Source of the DNA: Colletes latitarsis
Lineage: Eukaryota > Arthropoda > Insecta > Hymenoptera > Colletidae
Length of the DNA: 64,000 nt
Reading direction: 5' to 3'
Assembly: GCF_051014445.1 (NCBI RefSeq)
Contig: NW_027488366.1
Coordinates: forward strand, 15,394,001-15,458,000
Part shown: positions 51,880 through 64,000 of the stretch, piece by piece
Numbering within the stretch: position 1 is the first letter of the stretch
Layout of the letters: every line of letters begins with the position of its first letter
Notes under the pieces: model-generated
Databases searched by the model: none
Seen by the model: the letters and a program-made list of their open reading frames with translations, nothing else
Told to the model about the DNA's origin: nothing
Made by a program: the position numbers and the translations under genes

Positions 51880-54800
51880 AAAATATTGATCGAAACCTGG
51901 TTTAATCGACTGTTTCAGTGTGGTACCACAATACTACGTGATGCAATCCACAAAAAGCCCAGGATCTAGCCATCAAGTATGAGAAATATGCGAAAGAATG
52001 AGCCTGATGAGGGCAAATCCTAGACCTAACCTAGACATAACATGAATTATTCTCTAAAATATTGATCATGACCAGGTTTAATTGATTGTTTCAGTGTGGT
52101 CCCATATTACTACGTGATCCAAACCAGAAAAAACCCAGGATCCGTTCAACAAGTATGTGAAGAATGCGAAAGTATGAGCCTGATGAGGGCAAATCCCAGA
52201 CCTATCCCAGACCAAACTTGCGTTATCCTCTAAAATATTGATCGAAACCAGGTTTAATCGACTGCTTCAGTGTGGTTCCACATTGCTACGTGATCCAAAC
52301 CAGAAAAAACCCAGGACCAGTTCAACAAGTATGTGAAAAACGCGAAAGTATGAGCCTGATGAGGGCGAATCCCAGACCTATCCCAGACCTAACTTGCGTT
52401 ATCCTCTAAAATATTGATGGAAACCAGGTTTAATTGACTGTTTCAGTGTGGTACCACATTACTACGTGATCCAATCCAGAAATAGCCCAGGATCCAGCCA
52501 TGAAGTATGAGAAATATGCGAAAGTATGAGCCTGATGAGGGCAAATCCTAGACCTAACCCAAACCTAACATGCGTTATCCTCAAAAATATTGATCGAAAC
52601 CTGGTTTAATCGACTGTTTCAGTGTGGTACCACATTACTACGTGATCCAATCCAGAAATAGCCCAGGATCTAGCCATGAAGTATGAGAAATATGCGAAAG
52701 AATGAGCCTGATGAGAGCAAATCCCAGACCTAACCTAGACCTAACATGAAATATTCTCTAAAACATTGATCGAAACCAGGTTTAATTGACTGTTCCAGTG
52801 TGGTCCCACATTACTACCTGATCCAAACCAGGAAAAACCCAGGATCTGTTCAACAAGTATGTGAAAAACGCGAAAGTATGAGCCTGATGAGGGCAAATCC
52901 CAGACCTATCCCAGACCTAACTTGCGTTATCCTCTAAAATATTGATCGAAACCAGGTTTAATCGACTGCTTCAGTGTGGTACCACACTACTACGTGACCC
53001 AAACAGGAAAAAACCCAGGATCTGATCAACAAGTATGTGAAAAACGCGAAAGTATGAGCCTGATGAGGGCAAATCCCAGACCTATCCCAGACCTAACTTG
53101 CGTTATCCTCTAAAATATTGAACGAAACCAGGTTTAATTGACTGTTTCAGCGTGGTACCACATTAGTACGTGACCCAAACCGGAAAAAACCCAGGATCTG
53201 TTCAACAAGTATGTGAAAAACGCGAAAGTATGAGCCTGATGAGGGCAAATCCCAGACCTATCCCACACCTAACTTGCGTTATCCTCAAAAATATTGATAG
53301 AAACCTGGTTTAATCGACTGTTTGAGTGTGTTACCACATTACTACGTGATCCAATCCAGAAATAGCCCAGGATCCAGCCATGAAGTATGAGAAATATGCG
53401 AAAGTATGAGCCTGATGAGGGCAAATCCTAGACCTAACCCAAAGCTAACATGCGTTATCCTCAAAAATATTGATCGAAACCTGGTTTAATCGACTGTTTC
53501 AGTGTGGTACCACATTACTACGTGATGCAATCCAGAAAAAGCCCAGGATCTAGCCATCAAGTATGAGAAATATGCGAAAGAATGAGCCTGATGAGGGCAA
53601 ATCCTAGACCTAACCTAGACATAACATGAATTATTCTCTAAAATATTGATCATGACCAGGTTTAATTGATTGTTTCAGTGTGGTCCCATATTACTACGTG
53701 ATCCAAACCAGAAAAAACCCAGGATCCGTTCAACAAGTATGTGAAGAATGCGAAAGTATGAGCCTGATGAGGGCAAATCCCAGACCTATCCCAGACCAAA
53801 CTTGCGTTATCCTCTAAAATATTGATCGAAACCAGGTTTAATCGACTGCTTCAGTGTGGTTCCACATTGCTACGTGATCCAAACCAGAAAAAACCCAGGA
53901 CCAGTTCAACAAGTATGTGAAAAACGCGAAAGTATGAGCCTGATGAGGGCGAATCCCAGACCTATCCCAGACCTAACTTGCGTTATCCTCTAAAATATTG
54001 ATGGAAACCAGGTTTAATTGACTGTTTCAGTGTGGTACCACATTACTACGTGATCCAATCCAGAAATAGCCCAGGATCCAGCCATGAAGTATGAGAAATA
54101 TGCGAAAGTATGAGCCTGATGAGGGCAAATCCTAGACCTAACCCAAACCTAACATGCGTTATCCTCAAAAATATTGATCGAAACCTGGTTTAATCGACTG
54201 TTTCAGTGTGGTACCACATTACTACGTGATCCAATCCAGAAATAGCCCAGGATCTAGCCATGAAGTATGAGAAATATGCGAAAGAATGAGCCTGATGAGA
54301 GCAAATCCCAGACCTAACCTAGACCTAACATGAAATATTCTCTAAAACATTGATCGAAACCAGGTTTAATTGACTGTTCCAGTGTGGTCCCACATTACTA
54401 CCTGATCCAAACCAGGAAAAACCCAGGATCTGTTCAACAAGTATGTGAAAAACGCGAAAGTATGAGCCTGATGAGGGCAAATCCCAGACCTATCCCAACC
54501 CTAACTTGCGTTATCCTCTAAAATATTGATCGAAACCAGGTTTAATCGACTGCTTCAGTGTGGTACCACACTACTACGTGACCCAAACAGGAAAAAACCC
54601 AGGATCTGTTCAACAAGTATGTGAAAAACGCGAAAGTATGAGCCTGATGAGGGCAAATCCCAGACCTATCCCAGACCTAACTTGCGTTATCCTCTAAAAT
54701 ATTGAACGAAACCAGGTTTAATTGACTGTTTCAGCGTGGTACCACATTAGTACGTGACCCAAACCGGAAAAAACCCAGGATCTGTTCAACAAGTATGTGA

Positions 54801-54954
54801 AAAACGCGAAAGTATGAGCCTGATGAGGGCAAATCCCAGACCTATCCCAGACCTAACTTGCGTTATCCTCAAAAATATTGATAGAAACCTGGTTTAATCG
54901 ACTGTTTGAGTGTGGTACCACATTACTACGTGATCCAATCCAGAAATAGCCCAG
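51880..54954. repeat. 9-mer higher-order repeat, 1,584-bp period, two copies
   Basis: About 51,880-53,370 recurs at about 53,464-54,954 with offset 1,584 bp (9 monomers). Shared rare variants include GATCATGACCAGG, CCCAGGACCAGTTC, TGAAATATTCTC, CAGCGTGGTACCAC and TTTGAGTGTG. Differences are isolated single bases, for example CCACAAAAAGC against CCAGAAAAAGC. Confidence 0.83.
52973..52988. other. 16-bp perfect palindrome AGTGTGGTACCACACT (first of eleven seen)
   Basis: A T-to-C change in the usual CCACATTAC extends the 12-bp dyad to 16 bp. The same 16-mer is at 54,557, 55,261, 55,437, 56,317, 58,960, 59,840, 61,603, 62,131, 63,363 and 63,891. I found it only in the right-hand A block. It is associated with A1 monomers, usually with GTGACCCAAAC or GTGGCCCAAAC following. 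No protein binding can be shown from sequence. Confidence 0.85.
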
Positions 54955-55489
54955 GATCTAGCCATGAAGTATGAGAAATATGCGAAAGAATGAGCCTGAT
55001 GAGAGCAAATCCCAGACCTAACCTAGACCTAACATGAAATATTCTCTAAAACATTGATCGAAACCAGGTTTAATTGACTGTTCCAGTGTGGTCCCACATT
55101 ACTACCTGATCCAAACCAGGAAAAACCCAGGATCTGTTCAACAAGTATGTGAAGAATGCGAAAGTATGAGCCTGATGAGGGCAAATTCCAGACCTATCCC
55201 AGACCAAACTTGCGTTATCCTCTAAAATATTGATCGAAACCAGGTTTAATCGACTGCTTCAGTGTGGTACCACACTACTACGTGACCCAAACAGGAAAAA
55301 ACCCAGGATCTGTTCAACAAGTATGTGAAAAACGCGAAAGTATGAGCCTGATGAGGGCAAATCCCAGACCTATCCCAGACCTAACTTGCGTTATCCTCAA
55401 AAATATTGATAGAAACCTGGTTTAATCGACTGCTTCAGTGTGGTACCACACTACTACGTGACCCAAACAGGAAAAAACCCAGGATCTGT

Positions 55490-58180
55490 TCAACAAGTAT
55501 GTGAAAAACGCGAAAGTATGAGCCTGATGAGGGCAAATCCCAGACATATCCCAGACCTAACTTGCGTTATCCTCAAAAATATTGATAGAAACCTGGTTTA
55601 ATCGACTGTTCCAGTGTGGTACCACATTACTACGTGATCCAATCCAGAAATAGCCCAGGATCTAGCCATGAAGTATGAGAAATATGCGAAAGAATGAGCC
55701 TGATGAGAGCAAATCCCAGACCTAACCTAGACATAACATGAAATATTCTCTAAAACATTGATCGAAACCAGGTTTAATTGACTGTTCCAGTGTAGTCCCA
55801 CATTACTACCTGATCCAAACCAGGAATAACCCAGGATCTGTTCAACAAGTATGTGAAAAACGCGAAAGTATGAGCCTGATGAGGGCAAATCCCTGGGCTA
55901 ACCTAGACCTAACACGCGTTATCCTCAAAAATATTGATCGAAACCTGGTTTAATCGACAGTTTCAGTGTGGTACCACATTACTACGTGATCCAATCCAGA
56001 AATAACCCAGGATCTAGCCATGAAGTATGAGAAATATGCGAAAGTATGAGCCTGACGATGGCAAATCCTAGACCTAACGCAGACCTAACATGCGTTATCC
56101 TCTAAAATATTTATCAAGGCCAGGTTTATTTGATTGTTTCAGTGTGGTCCCACATTAATACGTAATCCAAACCAGAAAAAACCCAGGATCCGTTCAACAA
56201 GTATGTGAAGAATGCGAAAGTATGAGTCTGATGAGTGAAAATCCCCGGCCTAACCTAGACCTAACATGCGTTATCCTCAAAAATATTGATCGAAACCAGG
56301 TTTAATGTACTGTTTCAGTGTGGTACCACACTACTACGTGATCCAAACCAGAAAAAACCCAGGATCTGTTCAACAAGTATGTGAAAAACGCGAAAGTATG
56401 AGCCTGATGAGGGCAAATCCCAGACCTATCCCAGATCTAACTTGCGTTGTCCTCTAAGATATTGATCGAAACCAGGTTTAATTGACTGTTTCAGTGTTGT
56501 ACTTCATTACTACATGATGCAATCCAGAAAAAGCCCAGGATCTAGCCATCAAGTATGAGAAATATGCGAAAGTATGAGCCTGATGAGGGCGAATCCCAGA
56601 CCTATCCCAGACCTAACATGCGTTATCCTCTAAAACATTAATCGAAACCAGGTTTAATCGACTGTTTCAGTGTGGTACCACATTACTACGTGATCCAAAC
56701 AAGAAAAAAAGCCAGGATCTTGTCAACGAGTATGTGAAGTGTGCGAAAGTATGAGTCTGATGAGGGCTAATCCCAGACCTAACCTAGACCTAACATGAAT
56801 TATTCTCTAAAATATTGATGGAAACCAGGTTTAATTGACTGTTTTAGTTGTGGTACCACTTTACTACGTGATCCAAAGCAGAAAAAACCCTCGATCAGGT
56901 CAACATGCATGTTAAAACTGCGAAAGTATGAGCCTGATGAGGGCTAATCCCAGACCTATCCCAGACCTAACATGCGTTATCCTCTAAAATAGTGATCGAA
57001 ACCAGGTTTAATTGACTGTTTTAGTTGTGGTACCACTTTACTACGTGATCCAAAGCAGAAAAAACACTTGATCAGGTCAACATGCATGTTAAAACTGCGA
57101 AAGTATGACCCTGATGAGGGCAAATCCCAGGCCTAACCTAGGCCTAACATGCGTTATCTTCTAAAATATTGAGCGAAACCAGGTTTAATTGACTGTTTCA
57201 GTGTGGTACCACATTACTACGTGACCCAAACCGGAAAAAACCCAGGATCTGTTCAACAAGTATGTGAAAAACGCGAAAGTATGAGCCTGATGAGGGCAAA
57301 TCCCAGACCAATCCCAGACCTAACTTGCATTATCCTCTAAAATATTGATCCAAACCAGGTTTAATGGACTGTTTCAGTGTGGTACCTTTCTACTACGTGA
57401 TACAAAGCAGAAAAAACCCTCGATCACGTCAACATGTATGTTAAGACTGCGAAAGTATGACCCTGATGAGGGCAAATCCCAGGCCTAACCTAGACCTAAC
57501 ATGCGTTGTCCTCTAAAATATTGATGGAAACCAGTCTTAATTGACTGTTTCAGTGTTGCACTTCATTACTACGTGATGCAATCCAGAAAAAGCCCAGGAT
57601 CTAGGTATCAAGTATGAGAAATATGCGAAAGAATGAGCCCGACGAGAGCAAATCCCAGAACTAACCTGGACCTAACATGAATTATTCTCTAAAATATTGA
57701 TCAAAACCGGGCTTAATTGACTGTTTCAGTGTGGTACCACATTACTACGTGACCCAATCCAGAAATAGCCCAGGATCCAGCCATGAAGTATGAGAAATAT
57801 GCGAAAGTATAAGCCTGATGGGGGCAAATCCTAGACCTAACCCAGACCTAACATGCGTTATCCTCTAAAATATTTATCAAGACCAGGTTTAATTGAATGT
57901 TTCAGTGAGGTACCACATTACTACATGATACAATCCAGAAATAGCCTAGGATCTAGCCATGAAGTATGAGAAAAATGCGAAAGTATGAGCCTGATGAGTG
58001 AAAATCCCAGACCTAACCTAGACCTAACATGCGTTATCCTCAAAAATATTGATCGAAACCAGGTTTAATCGACTGTTTCAGTGTGGTACTACACTACTAC
58101 GTGGCCCAAACAGGAAAAAACCCAGGATCTTTTCAACAAGTATGTGAAAAACGCGAAAGTATGAGCCTGATGAGGGCAAA
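55490..58180. repeat. 20-mer-spaced duplication, copy 1 (second copy about 59,013-61,702)
   Basis: The offset is 3,522-3,523 bp (20 monomers). Shared rare variants include TTAATCGACAGTTTC (55,948 and 59,471), CCTGACGATGGC (56,050 and 59,573), CATTAATACGTAATCC, TTTAATGTACTG (56,301 and 59,823) and CACTTGATCAGG. Part of it, including the CGACAGTTTC and CGTAATCC monomers, recurs again at about 62,520-63,160. Confidence 0.82.
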
Positions 58181-59059
58181 TCCCAGACCAATCCCAGACC
58201 TAACTTGCATTATCCTCTAAAATATTGATCCAAACCAGGTTTAATGGACTGTTTCAGTGTGGTACCTTTTTACTACGTGATACAAAGCAGAAAAAACCCT
58301 CGATCACGTCAACATGTATGTTAAGACTGCGAAAGTATGACCCTGATGAGGGCAAATCCCAGGCCTAACCTAGACCTAACATGCGTTGTCCTCTAAAATA
58401 TTGATGGAAACCAGTCTTAATTGACTGTTTCAGTGTTGCACTTCATTACTACGTGATGCAATCCAGAAAAAGCCCAGGATCTAGGTATCAAGTATGAGAA
58501 AAATGCGAAAGAATGAGCCCGACGAGAGCAAATCCCAGACCTAACCTGGACCTAACATGAATTATTCTCTAAAATATTGATCAAAACCAGGCTTAATTGA
58601 CTGTTTCAGTGTGGTACCACATTACTACGTGACCCAATCCAGAAATAGCCCAGGATCCAGCCATGAAGTATGAGAAATATGCGAAAGTATAAGCCTGATG
58701 GGGGCAAATCCTAGACCTAACCCAGACCTAACATGCGTTATCCTCTAAAATATTTATCAAGACCAGGTTTAATTGAATGTTTCAGTGAGGTACCACATTA
58801 CTACATGATACAATCCAGAAATAGCCTAGGATCTAGCCATGAAGTATGAGAAAAATGCGAAAGTATGAGCCTGATGAGTGAAAATCCCAGACCTAACCTA
58901 GACCTAACATGCGTTATCCTCAAAAATATTGATCGAAACCAGGTTTAATCGACTGTTTCAGTGTGGTACCACACTACTACGTGGCCCAAACAGGTAAAAA
59001 CCCAGGATCTTTTCAACAAGTATGTGAAAAACGCGAAAGTATGAGCCTGATGAGGGCAA
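57300..59059. repeat. 5-mer higher-order repeat, 880-bp period, two copies
   Basis: About 57,300-58,179 recurs at about 58,180-59,059 with offset 880 bp. Shared markers include GTGGTACCTTT followed by TACTACG, CGATCACGTCAACATG, GTGTTGCACTTCATTAC, CCCGACGAGAGC and GTATAAGCCTGATGG. The matching region of the downstream 20-mer copy (60,822-61,702) holds this pentamer only once. Pentamer doubling is thus either younger than the larger duplication or was not carried over. Confidence 0.83.
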
Positions 59060-62000
59060 ATCCCAGACCTATTCCAGACCTATCTTGCGTTATCCTCAAA
59101 AATATTGATAGAAACCTGGTTTAATCGACTGTTCCAGTGTGGTACCACATTACTACGTGATCCAATCCAGAAATAGCCCAGGATCTAGCCATGAAGTATG
59201 AGAAATATGCGAAAGAATGAGCCTGATGAGAGCAAATCCCAGACCTAACCTTGACATAACATGAAATATTCTCTAAAACATTGATCGAAACCAGGTTTAA
59301 TTGACTGTTCCAGTGTAGTCCCACATTACTACCTGATCCAAACCAGGAAAAACCCAGGATCTGTTCAACAAGTATGTGAAAAACGCGAAAGTATGAGCCT
59401 GATGAGGGCAAATCCCTGGGCTAACCTAGACCTAACACGCGTTATCCTCAAAAATATTGATCGAAACCTGGTTTAATCGACAGTTTCAGTGTGGTACCAC
59501 ATTACTACGTGATCCAATCCAGAAATAACCCAGGATCTAGCCATGAAGTATGAGAAATATGCGAAAGTATGAGCCTGACGATGGCAAATCCTAGACCTAA
59601 CGCAGACCTAACATGCGTTATCCTCTAAAATATTTATTAAGGCCAGGTTTATTTGATTGTTTCAGTGTGGTCCCACATTAATACGTAATCCAAACCAGAA
59701 AAAACCCAGGATCCGTTCAACAAGTATGTGAAGAATGCGAAAGTATGAGTCTGATGAGTGAAAATCCCCGGCCTAACCTAGACCTAACATGCGTTATCCT
59801 CAAAAATATTGATCGAAACCAGGTTTAATGTACTGTTTCAGTGTGGTACCACACTACTACGTGATCCAAACCAGAAAAAACCAAGGATCTGTTCAACAAG
59901 TATGTGAAAAACGCGAAAGTATGAGCCTGATGAGGGCAAATCCCAGACCTATCCCAGACCTAACTTGCGTTGTCCTCTAAGATATTGATCGAAACCAGGT
60001 TTAATTGACTGTTTCAGTGTTGTACTTCATTACTACATGATGCAATCCAGAAAAAGCCCAGGATCTAGCCATCAAGTATGAGAAATATGCGAAAGTATGA
60101 GCCTGATGAGGGCGAATCCCAGACCTATCCCAGACCTAACATGCGTTATCCTCTAAAACATTAATCGAAACCAGGTTTAATCGACTGTTTCAGTGTGGTA
60201 CCACATTACTACGTGATCCAAACAAGAAAAAAACCCAGGATCTTGTCAACGAGTATGTGAAGTGTGCGAAAGTATGAGTCTGATGAGGGCTAATCCCAGA
60301 CCTAACCTAGACCTAACATGAATTATTCTCTAAAATATTGATCGAAACCAGGTTTAATTGACTGTTTTAGTTGTGGTACCACTTTACTACGTGATCCAAA
60401 GCAGAAAAAACCCTCGATCAGGTCAACATGCATGTTAAAACTGCGAAAGTATGAGCCTGATGAGGGCTAATCCCAGACCTATCCCAGACCTAACTTGCGT
60501 TATCCTCTAAAATAGTGATCGAAACCAGGTTTAATTGACTGTTTTAGTTGTGGTACCACTTTACTACGTGATCCAAAGCAGAAAAAACACTTGATCAGGT
60601 CAACATGCATGTTAAAACTGCGAAAGTATGACCCTGATGAGGGCAAATCCCAGGCCTAACCTAGGCCTAACATGCGTTATCTTCTAAAATATTGAGCGAA
60701 ACCAGGTTTAATTGACTGTTTCAGTGTGGTACCACATTACTACGTGACCCAAACCGGAAAAAACCCAGGATCTGTTCAACAAGTATGTGAAAAACGCGAA
60801 AGTATGAGCCTGATGAGGGCAAATCCCAGACCAATCCCAGACCTAACTTGCATTATCCTCTAAAATATTGATCCAAACCAGGTTTAATGGACTGTTTCAG
60901 TGTGGTACCTTTTTACTACGTGATACAAAGCAGAAAAAACCCTCGATCACGTCAACATGTATGTTAAGACTGCGAAAGTATGACCCTGATGAGGGCAAAT
61001 CCCAGGCCTAACCTAGACCTAACATGCGTTGTCCTCTAAAATATTGATGGAAACCAGTCTTAATTGACTGTTTCAGTGTTGCACTTCATTACTACGTGAT
61101 GCAATCCAGAAAAAGCCCAGGATCTAGGTATCAAGTATGAGAAATATGCGAAAGAATGAGCCCGACGAGAGCAAATCCCAGACCTAACCTGGACCTAACA
61201 TGAATTATTCTCTAAAATATTGATCAAAACCAGGCTTAATTGACTGTTTCAGTGTGGTACCACATTACTACGTGACCCAATCCAGAAATAGCCCAGGATC
61301 CAGCCATGAAGTATGAGAAATATGCGAAAGAATGAGCCTGATGAGAGCAAATCCTAGACCTAACCCAGACCTAACATGCGTTATCCTCTAAAATATTTAT
61401 CAAGACCAGGTTTAATTGAATGTTTCAGTGAGGTACCACATTACTACATGATACAATCCAGAAATAGCCTAGGATCTAGCCATGAAGTATGAGAAAAATG
61501 CGAAAGTATGAGCCTGATGAGTGAAAATCCCAGACCTAACCTAGACCTAACATGCGTTATCCTCAAAAATATTGATCGAAACCAGGTTTAATCGACTGTT
61601 TCAGTGTGGTACCACACTACTACGTGGCCCAAACAGGAAAAAACCCAGGATCTTTTCAACAAGTATGTGAAAAACGCGAAAGTATGAGCCTGATGAGGGC
61701 AAATCCGAGACCTAACCCAAACCTAACATGCGTTATCCTCTAAAATATTGATCCAAACCAGGTTTAATGGACTGTTCCAGTGTGGTACCACATTACTACG
61801 TGATCCAATCCAGAAATAGCCCAGGATCTAGCCATGAAGTATGAGAAATATGCGAAAGTATGAGCCTGACGAGGGCAAATCCTAGACCAAACCCAGACCT
61901 GACATGCGTTATCCTCTAAAATATTTATCATGACCAGGTTTAATTGATTGTTTCAGTGTGGTCCCACATTACTACGTGATCCAAACCAGAAAAAACCCAG

Positions 62001-64000
62001 GATCCGTTCAACAAGTATGTGAAGAATGCGAAAGTATGAGTCTGATGAGTGATAATCCCTGGGCTAACCTAGACCTAACATGCGTTATCCTCAAAAATAT
62101 TGATCGAAACCTGGTTTAATCGACTGTTTCAGTGTGGTACCACACTACTACGTGACCCAAACAGGAAAAAACCCAGGATCTGTTCAACAAGTATGTGAAA
62201 AACGCGAATGTATGAGCCTGATGAGGGCAAGTCCCAGGGCTAACCTAGACCTAACATGCGTTATCCTCTAAAATATTGATCCAAACCAGGTTTAATGGAC
62301 TGTTCCAGGGTGGTACCACTTTACTACGTGATCCAAAGCATTAAGAACCCTCGATCAGGTCAACATGTATGTTAAAACTGCGAAGGTATGACCCTGATGA
62401 GGGCAAATCCCAGGCCTTACCTAGACCTAACATGCGTTGTCCTCTAAAATATTGATGGAAACCAGGTTTAATTGACTGTTTCAGTGTTGTACTTCATTAC
62501 TACGTGATGCAATCCAGAAATAGCCCAGGATCTAGCCATGAAGTATGAGAAATATGCGAAAGAATGAGCCTGATGAGAGCAAATCCCAGACCTAACCTAG
62601 ACATAACATGAAATATTCTCTAAAACATTGATCGAAACCAGGTTTAATTGACTGTTCCAGTGTAGTCCCACATTACTACCTGATCCAAACCAGGAAAAAC
62701 CCAGGATCTGTTGAACAAGTATGTGAAAAACGCGAAAGTATGAGCCTGACGAGGGCAAATCCCAGACCTGTCCCAGACCTAAGTTGCGTTATCCTCAAAA
62801 ATATTGATCGAAACCTGGTTTAATCGACAGTTTCAGTGTGGTACCACATTACTACGTGATCCAATCCAGAAATAACCCAGGATCTAGCCATGAAGTATGA
62901 GAAATATGCGAAAGTATGAGCCAGACGGTGGCAAACCCTAGACCTAACGCAGACCTAACATGCGTTATCCTCTAAAATATTTATCAAGGCCAGGTTTATT
63001 TGATTGTTTCAGTGTGGTCCCACATTAATACGTAATCCAAACCAGAAAAAACCCAGGATCCGTTCAACAAGTATGTGAAGAATGCGAAAGTATGAGTCTG
63101 ATGAGTGAAAATCCCAGGCCTAACCTAGACCTAACATGCGTTATCCTCAAAAATATTGATCGCAACCTGATTTAATCGACTGTTTCAGTGTGGTACCACA
63201 TTACTATGTGATCCAAACCAGAAAAAACCCACGATCCGTTCAACAAGTATGTGAAGAATGCGAAAGTATGAGTCTGATGAGTGAAAATCCCCGGCCTAAC
63301 CTAGACCTAACATGCGTTATCCTCAAAAATATTGATCGAAACCAGGTTTAATCGACTGTTTCAGTGTGGTACCACACTACTACGTGACCCAAACCGGAAA
63401 AAACCCAGGATCTGTTCAACAAGTATGTGAAAAACGCGAAAGTATGAGCCTGATGAGGGCAAGTCCCAGGGCTAACCTAGACCTAACATGCGTTATCCTC
63501 TAAAATATTGATCCAAATCAGGTTTAATGGACTGTTTCAGTGTGGTACCACTTTACTACGTGATCCAAAGCAGAAATAGCCCAGGATCCAGCCATGAAGT
63601 ATGAGAAATATGCGAAAGTATGAGCCTGATGGGGGCAAATCCTAGACCTAACCCAGACCTGACATGCGTTGTCCTCTAAAATATTGATCCAAACCAGGCT
63701 TAATTGAATGTTTCAGTGTGGTACCACATTACTATGTGATCCAAACCAGTAAAAACCCAGGATCCGTTCAACAAGTATGTGAAGAATGCGAAAGTACGAG
63801 TCTGCTGAGTGAAAATCCCCGGTCTAACCTAGACCTAACATGCGTTATCCTCAAAAATATTGATCGAAACCAGGTTTAATCGACTGTTTCAGTGTGGTAC
63901 CACACTACTACCTGACCCAAACCGGAAAAACCCAGGATCTGTTGAACAAGTATGTGAAAAACGCGAAAGTATGAGCCTGACGAGGGCAAATCCCAGACCT

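Larger units (their letters stand above)
1..64000. repeat. Tandem satellite array, ~176-bp monomer, whole window
   Basis: The window is a continuous head-to-tail array of a monomer of about 176 bp, all copies in one orientation. In B tracts the same landmark returns every 352 bp (for example the palindrome at 9,349, 9,701 and 10,053) or every 176 bp (8,645, 8,821, 8,997). In A the large repeat offsets divide to about 176.3 bp. Conserved landmarks in order are GACTGTTTCAGTGTGG, CATTACTACGTGATCC, ACCAGAAAA, CCCAGGATCT, GCGAAAGTA, CCCAGACCTAAC and CGTTATCCTCTAAAATATT. I found no interruption by unique DNA, mobile element or gene. The organisation fits centromeric or pericentromeric satellite DNA of a eukaryote. 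The species and the chromosomal role are not shown by the sequence. Confidence 0.97.
51390..64000. repeat. Family A satellite block, right
   Basis: About 72 family A monomers of types A1, A2 and A3. A1 here mostly reads GAAAAACGCGAAAGTATG rather than the GAAGAATGCG or GAAGTGTGCG common on the left. Many A1 copies carry CACACTACTACG, which lengthens the palindrome. A3 monomers (CGATCACGTCAAC or CGATCAGGTCAAC) are clustered from 56,880 onward. Several nested duplications are listed separately. The block runs off the window, and no gene is visible. Confidence 0.92.

Noticed and set aside
1..64000. CRISPR array
   Set aside because: Repeats are contiguous 176-bp monomers with no unique spacers, and the unit is far longer than a CRISPR repeat.
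1..64000. Embedded transposon, retroelement or rRNA/5S gene inside the array
   Set aside because: No stretch departs from the 176-bp pattern. I saw no long terminal repeats, target-site duplications or RNA-gene motifs.
1..64000. Assignment to a named satellite (for example the Arabidopsis or Brassica centromere repeats of 176-180 bp, or primate alpha satellite of 171 bp)
   Set aside because: Length is similar, but the consensus does not resemble those I can recall. A database search of the B1 and A1 consensus would decide; I cannot run it.

Overview
The whole window is one uninterrupted tandem satellite-DNA array, almost certainly from a eukaryote. Monomers are about 176 bp, all in the same orientation, roughly 363 end to end. 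I see no gene, RNA gene, transposon, CRISPR array or unique sequence. The open frames in it are by-products of the repeat. The monomer length (nucleosome plus linker), multi-monomer higher-order repeats (HORs) and strong local homogenisation are typical of centromeric or pericentromeric satellites. The satellite cannot be assigned to a species from the sequence alone, and the centromere role is inference.

Layout: two related monomer families occupy separate blocks. Family A fills about 1-8,020, a short island at about 48,390-49,455, and about 51,390-64,000. Typical A segments are TTCAACAAGTATGTGAAG, GTATGAGCCTGATGAG and CCCAGACCTATCCCAGACC. Family B fills about 8,021-48,390 and about 49,456-51,390. 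Typical B segments are GGCCAACAAGTATGCG, GTACGAGCCAGATGAG and CCGAGACATAACCGGCG. B is largely organised as a 352-bp dimer of two monomer subtypes, B1 and B2. Every A/B border is a hybrid monomer that keeps the 176-bp phase.

On top of the monomers lie nested duplications, read from shared variants at fixed offsets: in A, 14-mer (2,468 bp), 22-mer (3,878 bp), 9-mer (1,584 bp), 5-mer (880 bp) and 20-mer (3,522 bp) spacings; in B, 7-mer (1,232 bp), 18-mer (3,170 bp), 22-mer (3,874 bp), 27-mer (4,751 bp), 28-mer (4,930 bp), 32-mer (5,633 bp) and 59-mer (10,384 bp) spacings. A 17-mer duplication (2,996 bp) copies a stretch containing the B-to-A border, which explains the small A island inside B.

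The most notable signal is a perfect palindrome in the monomer, TGTGGTACCACA. It is present in B1 and usually absent from B2, so in dimer tracts it recurs every 352 bp. One B subtype carries TGAGGTACCTCA, a paired change that keeps the symmetry. Some A monomers on the right carry a 16-bp version, AGTGTGGTACCACACT. This looks like a maintained dyad site, possibly for a dimeric DNA-binding protein and comparable in layout to alternating CENP-B boxes in human alpha satellite, but it is not a CENP-B box and no binding protein can be named.
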